Origin: Sphaerochaeta sp.
Lineage (GTDB): Bacteria; Spirochaetota; Spirochaetia; Sphaerochaetales; Sphaerochaetaceae
DNA length: 11,081 bases
Assembly: GCA_023228445.1 (NCBI GenBank)
Contig: JALOBD010000075.1
Location: 1 to 11,081, forward strand
Reading direction: 5' to 3'
The translations under genes were made by a program, and so were the position numbers. Shown here one piece after another: positions 6,625-11,081 of this stretch. The stretch's first letter is position 1; each line of letters begins with the position of its first letter. The notes beneath the pieces are model-generated. The model saw only the letters and a program-made list of their open reading frames with translations, was not told the DNA's origin and did not search any database.

Positions 6625-7249
6625 CGTTGTGCTCCACCACCTGCGCCACATCAAGGCCGACCAGGCGTCCAAATGATGCGACATGTTGCTCTAAAAAGGG
6701 GAGGTAGTCGGCTTCTGGCCCCTCCCAGTCGCTCTCCAACGCCCAGGGGGTTGCGATCAAGCCGGCTCCCTCCTTGGCAATCTTGCTCTCATAGATCCGC
6801 GGTCCATAGGAGAGTATGACCCCCATCCGTGCCGCCTTCATCCGACTCTCCCGGCTCGCGGTGCATCCGTGCCAGAGGACGACCGGCAAGTGGCCTTTGT
6901 GGTCCTTGAGGACTTGCAGTAGCTCTCCATCGGCCCAGACGCAGTGGATGCTCACGCTGCGGTCAAGGGCAAAGCCCATCATCAGCATATCCTCGAGAAA
7001 CGCGCGTTGGTCGTCGAAGTCGTCAAAGCGGCGATCGAGGCCCACCTCCCCGATCTGGAGCTTTGGATGCTGCTTGAGCCGGTCATAGACAAGATCGACA
7101 TTGGGCAGCTTCTCGCTGCCCAGCGCACCGATGGAGAGCACAGCCTCTCCCGCTGCCACCTGATCCCACTCACTGACACGGCTGGTGGCATAGAGGGCAT
7201 TTTGGTCACAGAATCCGTCACTGCTGATGTGGCGATGAACGTCGAACAT
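6578..7249 (-). CDS. TatD-family metal-dependent hydrolase
   Basis: A TIM-barrel amidohydrolase-superfamily protein; TatD relatives are 3'-5' DNases or nucleic-acid processing enzymes. The metal ligands are all visible: His5 and His7 in 'DVHRHI', Glu68 in 'GEVGLDRRF', His102 in 'IHCVWAD', His127 in 'LWHGCTAS', and Asp174 in 'LESDWEG'. At 223 aa it is some 30-40 residues shorter than typical TatD (about 260), and the helices are trimmed rather than the ends missing. It belongs to the divergent short TatD-like group, so nuclease activity cannot be assumed. The ATG is preceded by AGGAGG (7260-7255), five bases away and overlapping the azlD stop; azlD ends only 9 bp upstream. Its 3' end overlaps the tcdA start. 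Confidence 0.85.
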   Translation of the reverse strand: MFDVHRHISSDGFCDQNALYATSRVSEWDQVAAGEAVLSIGALGSEKLPNVDLVYDRLKQHPKLQIGEVGLDRRFDDFDDQRAFLEDMLMMGFALDRSVSIHCVWADGELLQVLKDHKGHLPVVLWHGCTASRESRMKAARMGVILSYGPRIYESKIAKEGAGLIATPWALESDWEGPEADYLPFLEQHVASFGRLVGLDVAQVVEHNDGLRTILTDQQTPWG

Positions 7250-7258
7250 GGTCTCCTC

Positions 7259-7558
7259 CTACAGGGCAAGGAGTGCCCAGGTGATGGCAATTGAGAGCAA
7301 GATCGGGATGATCATCCCGTTCTTGCGCCAGGCGAAGAGGGAGGCGATGGCGATGCCGCCAAGGCCTGCCCACCAACGGTCGGGGTAGTCGAGGATTACG
7401 CCCGGGAAGATCAACGGACCGAGGGCTGCGATGGGGAGCAGGCGCAGGCTCTTGGCAAGAAAGCGCGGGAGGCGGGAGAGCCAGGCGGCGTAGTAGGGGA
7501 GCAGACGTACCGCGAAGGTTGCCAGTGCGCTTGCCAAGATTGCAACAGTGGCGTTCAT
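7259..7558 (-). CDS. azlD: AzlD-type branched-chain amino acid transport subunit
   Basis: Small integral membrane protein (99 aa), partner of AzlC in export of branched-chain amino acids and their analogues. It has about four hydrophobic segments (roughly 3-17, 35-54, 61-76, 83-98), the family-like 'RLLPYY' (18-23) near the N-terminus and 'RWWAGLGGIAIASLFAWRKNGM' (61-82). Its ATG overlaps the azlC stop (ATGA, 7555-7558), with GAGGAGG seven bases upstream inside azlC, so the two are made in step. Normal length for AzlD. Confidence 0.88.
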   Translation of the reverse strand: MNATVAILASALATFAVRLLPYYAAWLSRLPRFLAKSLRLLPIAALGPLIFPGVILDYPDRWWAGLGGIAIASLFAWRKNGMIIPILLSIAITWALLAL

Positions 7559-8253
7559 CGGCCAACCTCCTCATCGACAATCCACGCACCGACGAACGTG
7601 GCGCTGAGCATTGAGATGACAAATGACCATCCTACCGGCATACCGACAACGATAGTGAGAACGGTATGGATCGTTGCACTGAGTGCGGCGATGGCGAGGG
7701 CTATCACTCCCTTTTGGCGTACCTGTTGGGTCAAGAGGACGGTGAAGAGGGCATAGAGGGTCACCCCGACAGCTAGCTGGAGCAGTGGGGGCAGCACCAT
7801 GCCGATGAGAAAGCCCACGGCCGTACCGCCGACCCACCCGAGGTAGGAGGTAGCCTGCAGGCCGAAGAGGTAGGGGGCGGGCAGGGGGCTGGGGTTGAGG
7901 ACGGCAACACTGAAGACCTCGTCGGTCGTCCCGAAGGCGATGAGCGGGCGCTGCCACCCCTTGAGATGTGGATCGAGCTTGCGGGCGAGCTCGGCGCCCA
8001 TGAACACGTAGCGCATGTTGATGAGCCAGACGCTGATAACGAGCTCGGCGAGCAGCGCACCGCTGCCCATCAGGCTGGCGGCGAGGAACTGGCCGCTTCC
8101 GGCGAAGTTGCTCACCGAAAAGAGGATTGCCTGCCAGGCCCTGAGGCCCAAGTCGCGGCAGACGAGGCCGAAGGCGATGGCGGTGGGAAAGTAGCCGATG
8201 AAGATCGGCAGACCATCGTGGCAACCCAGCGTGAAGGTGAGTGAGCGTTCCAT
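7555..8253 (-). CDS. azlC: AzlC-type branched-chain amino acid exporter
   Basis: Main subunit of the AzlCD (YgaZH-like) exporter, 232 aa with about seven hydrophobic segments. Family motifs: 'GYFPTAIAFG' (20-29), 'NFAGSGQF' (49-56), 'NMRYVFMGAEL' (79-89) and 'TTDEVFSV' (109-116). The ATG at 8253 fits the usual N-terminus just before the first hydrophobic segment. There is no SD at a usable distance, and a promoter-like pair places the transcription start at or next to this ATG, so it may be leaderless. It heads the azlC-azlD-tatD-tcdA operon, with the following genes overlapping or within 9 bp. Upstream in-frame codons (to 8331) run into the promoter of the divergent gene and are rejected. 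Confidence 0.88.
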   Translation of the reverse strand: MERSLTFTLGCHDGLPIFIGYFPTAIAFGLVCRDLGLRAWQAILFSVSNFAGSGQFLAASLMGSGALLAELVISVWLINMRYVFMGAELARKLDPHLKGWQRPLIAFGTTDEVFSVAVLNPSPLPAPYLFGLQATSYLGWVGGTAVGFLIGMVLPPLLQLAVGVTLYALFTVLLTQQVRQKGVIALAIAALSATIHTVLTIVVGMPVGWSFVISMLSATFVGAWIVDEEVGR

Positions 8254-8259
8254 GGCAAC

Positions 8260-8288
8260 ACGATAATTGTTTCCCTGTTTTCCTGCAA
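8260..8288 (-). promoter_or_regulatory. Candidate azlC operon promoter
   Basis: On the minus strand TTGCAG (8288-8283) and TATCGT (8265-8260) are separated by 17 bp. The start would fall near 8253, on the A of the azlC ATG. The -10 matches only 4 of 6 consensus bases. Confidence 0.42.
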
Positions 8289-8297
8289 GGTGGTTTG

Positions 8298-8306
8298 TGC
8301 TACAGT
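8298..8306 (+). promoter_or_regulatory. Candidate extended -10 promoter of the divergent unknown gene
   Basis: TG at 8298-8299, one base, then TACAGT (8301-8306) forms an extended -10. No good -35 lies at the right distance. Transcription would start near 8313, giving a leader of about 12 nt that begins with the ribosome binding site GGAGG (8315-8319). Confidence 0.3.
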
Positions 8307-8324
8307 GGCCCCCTGGAGGATGGT

Positions 8325-9077
8325 ATGGCACTCTATGTTTCCAATACTGGTCTCGATGCCTTGGTGGTGGATGGCGGGATCGATGAGACGCAGCTTCGCA
8401 TCTGGTACGGCGAGGCGACTGAGACGGAGGCCCACGGTGGCCTCTACCGAACCAAGGTGCTGGACAGCGGACTGGCCATCATTTTTCGCATCGTCGATGA
8501 TGAGATTGTCGGCATCGACATGCACATGCAGGGGCGCAGCATCTGGGAAGCGAAACCGCTTCTACGCGTCGGGGAGCAAGAACCACTCTCCATCACGTTG
8601 CTCTTGACCAGCAAGAGTGAGCGGAGCGCCTTCATCGCCACCATCGTTCATGCGGCGACGCTGGAGCACTTCGACGAGGAGACCGTCCTGGAATTACAGG
8701 TCTGCGCCTTCGTCCAGGCCCTCGACATCTATGACAGCCGCAGTGCCTATGAGGAGGCGACCGAGGACGGGATGCAGATCGAGGACAAGAAGATCCTGCC
8801 GTACAACTTCATCATGAGCCGAGACGAGAGCATTGGAGAAGAAGAGAAGAAGCTCTTTGCCCAAGGCGAGACCCTCGTCCTCATCGCCGCCCCGGTGATA
8901 GCCGTAAAGAAGCGCAGCCATGGCTTCGGCGACAGCGCCTGCATCGTTGCCACCGTCGGCACCGAGATGGGGCATCTCGACTTGGTCTTCAGCGAAGCCC
9001 AAGTACCCACACCACTGAAGAAGGGGTCCTACGTTATCACCCGGTGCGCCATCAGCGCGGATGTGCTGCCGCGTTAA
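8325..9077 (+). CDS. Hypothetical protein of unknown family (250 aa)
   Basis: I do not recognise this protein. It is soluble in appearance, acidic overall, with no signal peptide or membrane segment. Three stretches stand out: an N-terminal beta-rich part (1-80) ending in 'MHMQGRSIWEAKPLL'; a middle part (85-140) with 'VHAATLEHF' and 'ALDIYDSRSAYEEA', followed by a very acidic or charged linker (140-180); and a C-terminal part (182-247) of alternating hydrophobic strands, 'TLVLIAAPVIAVKKRSHGFG' and 'GSYVITRCAISADVL', that could be a small beta-barrel. That fold idea is inference only. The start at 8325 has GGAGG (8315-8319) five bases away; a GTG frame opening at 8241 lies before the likely promoter. 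Codon usage is like its neighbours, so it is a real gene, divergent from azlC. Confidence 0.75.
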   Translation: MALYVSNTGLDALVVDGGIDETQLRIWYGEATETEAHGGLYRTKVLDSGLAIIFRIVDDEIVGIDMHMQGRSIWEAKPLLRVGEQEPLSITLLLTSKSERSAFIATIVHAATLEHFDEETVLELQVCAFVQALDIYDSRSAYEEATEDGMQIEDKKILPYNFIMSRDESIGEEEKKLFAQGETLVLIAAPVIAVKKRSHGFGDSACIVATVGTEMGHLDLVFSEAQVPTPLKKGSYVITRCAISADVLPR

Positions 9078-9130
9078 CAGCGCTTGAGAGCAGAAAAGAG
9101 ACCTGCCGAACACCTATCCAGTTTTCGTGC

Positions 9131-9158
9131 TTGCATTTACTCATTCATCATCTATACT
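9131..9158 (+). promoter_or_regulatory. Promoter of the small lipoprotein gene
   Basis: TTGCAT (9131-9136) and TATACT (9153-9158) are separated by 16 bp, with 4 of 6 and 5 of 6 consensus bases. The expected start is near 9165, leaving a leader of about 33 nt with the ribosome binding site GAGGAA (9185-9190). Confidence 0.6.
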
Positions 9159-9197
9159 GAACTCAGCAAAACAATTACAACAGTGAGGAATGTAAGC

Positions 9198-9614
9198 ATG
9201 AGGAAAAAAGGGGTACTGGTGCTTCTGATTCTTGGTTTGTTGCTGTTGGTGGGGTGTGACAGTGAAGCGGGTAGGGCCATAACACCGCTTGAAGCCTGCG
9301 ATATAGCTACCGAATGGGGAGAAGGGACCAGTACAGAGCCTTGGATTTCGTTCCTTCTTGACCCTGAAACAGGTCTAGGCACAATGGATATCAACCAGCT
9401 CGTTGGTATGGGTATTTCAAAAATATACTATGTGGTTGTTTCATCAACGACAGGAAACACCATCTCAGGGACATATCACATAGATGATGATGAAAATCCA
9501 GTCTATGATATCACCATCACCCTCTTCCACAAGGAACCAAAGCTGACCGTGCGCATCACGGGTCAAGGTCCACTTGCCGGAAGGACCTATGTCGTAAAAC
9601 CAACACCAGATTGA
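9198..9614 (+). CDS. Small predicted lipoprotein (138 aa)
   Basis: I recognise no family. The start at 9198 has GAGGAA seven bases upstream and gives a textbook lipoprotein signal: MRKK, a leucine-rich core (6-17), and lipobox 'LVGC' with Cys20 followed by Asp. An Asp just after the lipidated Cys retains lipoproteins in the inner membrane of E. coli; whether that rule holds here is unknown. The mature part is about 118 residues, mostly predicted beta strand ('ISKIYYVVVSS', 'YDITITLF', 'LTVRITGQG'). An in-frame extension upstream to 9084 crosses the promoter and is rejected. The gene is visibly richer in A and T than its neighbours (codons such as ATA, AAA, CCA), which suggests a different history. 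It has its own promoter and a strong hairpin after the stop. Confidence 0.75.
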   Translation: MRKKGVLVLLILGLLLLVGCDSEAGRAITPLEACDIATEWGEGTSTEPWISFLLDPETGLGTMDINQLVGMGISKIYYVVVSSTTGNTISGTYHIDDDENPVYDITITLFHKEPKLTVRITGQGPLAGRTYVVKPTPD

Positions 9615-9630
9615 TGCATATAGTAGGAAA

Positions 9631-9690
9631 GCAGGTACCATCACATCCGTTCTACCAAAATGGTAGAGCAGCTTGGGTGTGATGGCCTGC
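9631..9690. terminator. Composite hairpin between convergent genes, probable bidirectional terminator
   Basis: An outer stem pairs GCAGG (9631-9635) with CCTGC (9686-9690) and, after a 2-nt bulge, an 11-bp stretch at 9638-9648 with 9675-9685 (one G-T pair). Inside it sits a perfect 7-bp hairpin, TCTACCA (9651-9657), loop AAA, TGGTAGA (9661-9667). The plus strand continues with a T-rich but interrupted tract from 9691. It lies between the lipoprotein stop (9614) and the msrBA stop (9725). The U-tract is poor for a classical intrinsic terminator, so another role is possible. Confidence 0.55.
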
Positions 9691-9724
9691 GTTCTTTGTT
9701 GGTTTGTCTATCGAGACAGGCTGA

Positions 9725-10711
9725 TTAGAAGCGCTTGGTGTAGGTGTGGCAGTACGGCACACCGCCTGTCTTTTCATAGTAGTCCTGGTGGTACTCCTCC
9801 GCATCCCAGAAGGGGGTGGCGGGACGGAGTGTGGTGGCGATCTTGTAGCCCTTTTCCTCCAGGATGTTGATGAGCTTGACAGCAGTATCGAACTCGCTGC
9901 GGCTGCGATAGAAGATCGCTGAGAGGTATTGATTGCCGATGTCGGGGCCCTGCCCGTTGGTCTGTGTCGGGTCGTGGATCTCGAAGAAGTAGCGCGCCAA
10001 CTCCTCGTAGGTAATCGTCAACGGGTTGTAGAAGACTTGGACCGCCTCCAGATGACCGGTGGTGTGGGTGAGCACCTGTTGGTAGGTCGGGTGTTCCGTT
10101 GTCCCGCCTGTATAGCCGGAGACTGCTGAGTAGACGCCATTGAGGGATTCAAAGAGGTGCTCGACCCCCCAGAAACACCCTCCGGCGAAGGTTGCAACTG
10201 CTACCGGCGGTCCCTCACGGAAGACCAGCGAGATTGAGTTGACGCAGTGGCGGATATTCTTATCGGTGAAGCGCTCTCCTTCAAAGACGTGGCCGAGGTG
10301 GGCACCGCAGGTGGCACAGACAATCTCTGTGCGCATCCCATCGGCGTCGCGGTGGCGCTCGACGGCACCGGCGATCTCATCATCGAAGCTTGGCCAGCCG
10401 CAGCTTGAGTGAAACTTGTCATCCGAGCGGTAGAGGGGAGCATCACACCACCGGCAGTAGTACGTGCCAACCTCCTCGCTGTCGGTATAGGCACCGGTGA
10501 ACGGGCGTTCGGTTCCCTTATGGATGATGACGGCCGCCTCGCTTGCGCTCAGCGGGGAAAGAATATTACGATCGATGGGCACAAAGACAAAGCGCCCCTC
10601 TTCTGGTGTGGACATGATTGCCTCCTTGGGCGTGGTTTTCCGTGCGCATGCGGCAAGAGTGAGCATCAAAAGCGCGAATACAGCTATCAAGATGATGGAT
10701 CCTATACGCAT
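9725..10711 (-). CDS. msrBA: Lipoprotein-anchored peptide methionine sulfoxide reductase, MsrB-MsrA fusion
   Basis: Bifunctional repair enzyme reducing both R (MsrB) and S (MsrA) methionine sulfoxide. The 328-aa product starts with a lipoprotein signal (hydrophobic 5-20, lipobox 'LAAC', Cys22), so the long form should work outside the cytoplasm. MsrB domain (about 40-166): zinc cysteines 86, 89, 132, 135, 'CGWPSF' (104-109) and catalytic Cys156 in 'RHCVNSISLVF'. MsrA domain (about 171-328): catalytic Cys179 in 'GGCFWG', 'GYTGG' (199-203), 'HTTGHLEAVQVFYNP' (216-230). Only one C-terminal cysteine (Cys321, 'PYCHTY') is available to resolve MsrA. The order B then A is one of two known fusion orders. 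The ATG at 10711 has AGGAG nine bases upstream. A second start at 10615 (Met33) has a perfect AAGGAGG five bases upstream and would give a signal-less 296-aa form. Confidence 0.92.
   Translation of the reverse strand: MRIGSIILIAVFALLMLTLAACARKTTPKEAIMSTPEEGRFVFVPIDRNILSPLSASEAAVIIHKGTERPFTGAYTDSEEVGTYYCRWCDAPLYRSDDKFHSSCGWPSFDDEIAGAVERHRDADGMRTEIVCATCGAHLGHVFEGERFTDKNIRHCVNSISLVFREGPPVAVATFAGGCFWGVEHLFESLNGVYSAVSGYTGGTTEHPTYQQVLTHTTGHLEAVQVFYNPLTITYEELARYFFEIHDPTQTNGQGPDIGNQYLSAIFYRSRSEFDTAVKLINILEEKGYKIATTLRPATPFWDAEEYHQDYYEKTGGVPYCHTYTKRF
10613..10627 (-). promoter_or_regulatory. Internal ribosome binding site and start inside msrBA
   Basis: AAGGAGG at 10627-10621 lies five bases before an in-frame ATG (10615-10613, Met33). 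It is the strongest ribosome binding site of any start in the window and sits after the lipobox and before the MsrB domain. It could yield a cytoplasmic isoform, or be the true start if the signal-encoding part is poorly translated. Confidence 0.5.
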
Positions 10712-10730
10712 GGTAGAAAACTCCTACCAC
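10711..10730 (-). promoter_or_regulatory. Hairpin over the first msrBA ribosome binding site
   Basis: In the mRNA, TGGTAG (10729-10724) pairs perfectly with CTACCA (10716-10711) around a 7-nt loop. The stem takes in the 5' part of the SD (AGGAG, 10725-10721) and the A of the ATG at 10711. The fold would reduce initiation at the lipoprotein start. Only 6 to 7 bp, so weakly stable. Confidence 0.35.
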
Positions 10731-10920
10731 AATGATAGCAATACTCGAGCAAGAAGAGAAGAGATATCAATGCTTTGTCTATTTGAATATTGCTAAGAGA
10801 GTTCAGGAGTCTGTGTACCCTGCTGTAGAGTAGATGTGGTGTCTTGTATTGCAATCTTCTGGTCTTTCTTGATGGTTTGCTGATCATCAATCCTCTTCAT
10901 CTCTTGCGTGAATCATGGTG
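10712..10920. other. Intergenic stretch without a recognisable gene
   Basis: AT-rich spacer upstream of msrBA. I see no coding region with a credible start, and no clear promoter for msrBA. The only structure is a 6-bp inverted repeat, TTGATG (10869-10874) and CATCAA (10885-10890), with a 10-nt loop and no T-tract. Confidence 0.6.
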
Positions 10921-10927
10921 GAGTGGG

Positions 10928-10957
10928 AATTCCCTGCGTTTTTTATAAATTCCCTGC
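10928..10957 (+). repeat. Two 10-bp direct repeats upstream of a strong promoter
   Basis: AATTCCCTGC occurs at 10928-10937 and again at 10948-10957, starts 20 bp apart (about two helical turns), ending 9 bp before the -35 hexamer. The first copy also overlaps a GGGAATTCCC palindrome (10925-10934). The placement fits a dimeric activator or a second regulator. Confidence 0.5.
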
Positions 10958-10966
10958 AAAAACTGT

Positions 10967-10995
10967 TTGACAAATAGCAAAAGGTGTGCTGTACT
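10967..10995 (+). promoter_or_regulatory. Strong promoter reading out of the window
   Basis: A consensus TTGACA (10967-10972) is followed after 17 bp by TGTACT (10990-10995) with an extended TG at 10987-10988. TACTAT (10992-10997, 19-bp spacing) is the alternative -10. Transcription would start at about 11002, inside the palindrome. Confidence 0.65.
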
Positions 10996-10998
10996 ATA

Positions 10999-11016
10999 CG
11001 TGGAAGCGCTTCCACG
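10999..11016. promoter_or_regulatory. LacI/GalR-family operator (perfect 18-bp palindrome)
   Basis: CGTGGAAGCGCTTCCACG is a perfect palindrome with the central CG typical of LacI/GalR-family sites. It covers the predicted transcription start, the usual position for repression. The regulator is not in the window. Confidence 0.75.
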
Positions 11017-11057
11017 GAAGGCTTGTTGCTCTCTCTTATCTGACTATCTGCCCCTAT

Positions 11058-11073
11058 CGTGGAACCGTTTGAG
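11058..11073. promoter_or_regulatory. Possible second, imperfect LacI-type operator
   Basis: CGTGGAACCGTTTGAG keeps the left half TGGAA, the central CG and the following TT of the main operator but diverges in the right half. The centres are 59 bp apart. Confidence 0.35.
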
Positions 11074-11076
11074 GAA
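11071..11076 (+). promoter_or_regulatory. Ribosome binding site of a gene starting past the window
   Basis: GAGGAA five bases before the window end, downstream of a strong promoter and operator, with no start codon following inside the window. A coding region should open within a few bases after 11081. Confidence 0.45.
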
Positions 11077-11081
11077 TACAC

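Noticed and set aside
6578..7249. TatD-like gene as a truncated pseudogene because it is short
   Set aside because: All six metal ligands, an ideal SD and an intact C-terminus are present, so it is a short variant and not a broken copy.
7571..8224. Second minus-strand frame of 217 codons within azlC
   Set aside because: An Arg/Pro/His-rich shadow of azlC; azlC itself has the membrane segments and family motifs.
9055..9073. CGCGG/CCGCG inverted repeat at the end of the 250-aa gene as a terminator
   Set aside because: Five pairs only, inside the coding region and not followed by a T-tract.
10702..10890. Minus-strand 62-codon frame upstream of msrBA
   Set aside because: No SD, overlaps the msrBA start and SD, composition not protein-like.
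10887..11081. Minus-strand frame open to the right edge (64 codons)
   Set aside because: It runs antisense through a clear promoter, operator and direct repeats, and lacks an SD.
1..11081. CRISPR array, tRNA, rRNA, transposase or phage genes, toxin-antitoxin or defence system
   Set aside because: Looked for on both strands; no repeat-spacer series, cloverleaf, transposase motifs, terminal repeats or defence-type domains were seen.

Overview
The window reads as ordinary, dense chromosomal DNA of a moderately GC-rich bacterium (roughly 60% GC by eye), most likely a spirochaete of the Sphaerochaeta/Treponema kind. The pointers are an LL-diaminopimelate aminotransferase of the DapL type, three predicted lipoproteins with spirochaete-like lipoboxes, a lipoprotein-anchored MsrB-MsrA fusion, and a LacI-type operator promoter at the right edge. 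The taxonomic placement is inference; there is no rRNA or other marker gene.

Layout: (1) 1-1130 is the 3' part of a type IA topoisomerase (topB-like), entering from the left. (2) 1137-4169 is a promoter followed by a tightly coupled operon, dapL-lysA-thioesterase, with ATGA overlaps at both junctions. dapL and lysA supply two steps of the DAP/lysine pathway; the epimerase dapF that should act between them is not here. (3) 4125-5135 (minus) encodes a lipoprotein with Ig-like modules; it converges on and overlaps the thioesterase gene. (4) 5235-5840 (plus) encodes a CBM9-like protein, divergent from the lipoprotein gene across a 99-bp region that holds an inverted repeat and a good promoter. 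(5) 8253-5827 (minus) is a second operon, azlC-azlD-tatD-tcdA: a branched-chain amino-acid exporter pair, a TatD-family metal hydrolase and a ThiF-fold tRNA-modifying enzyme. (6) 8325-9077 (plus) encodes a protein I do not recognise, divergent from azlC across only 71 bp. (7) 9198-9614 (plus) encodes a small AT-richer lipoprotein with its own promoter. (8) A large composite hairpin lies at 9631-9690 between convergent genes. (9) 10711-9725 (minus) is an msrB-msrA fusion with a lipoprotein signal and a second, very well placed internal start. (10) 10712-11081 has no gene. Its right part holds a strong promoter with a perfect LacI-type palindrome, two 10-bp direct repeats just upstream, a second imperfect operator and a ribosome binding site, so a regulated, probably carbohydrate-related, gene should start just past the window.

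I found no CRISPR array, tRNA, rRNA, insertion sequence or phage gene, and no convincing new multi-gene system. The best leads are regulatory: the possible dual-localisation start of msrBA, the composite hairpin, the operator and repeat architecture at the right edge, and apparently leaderless promoters at azlC and the CBM9-like gene. The unrecognised 250-aa protein is the best coding lead.
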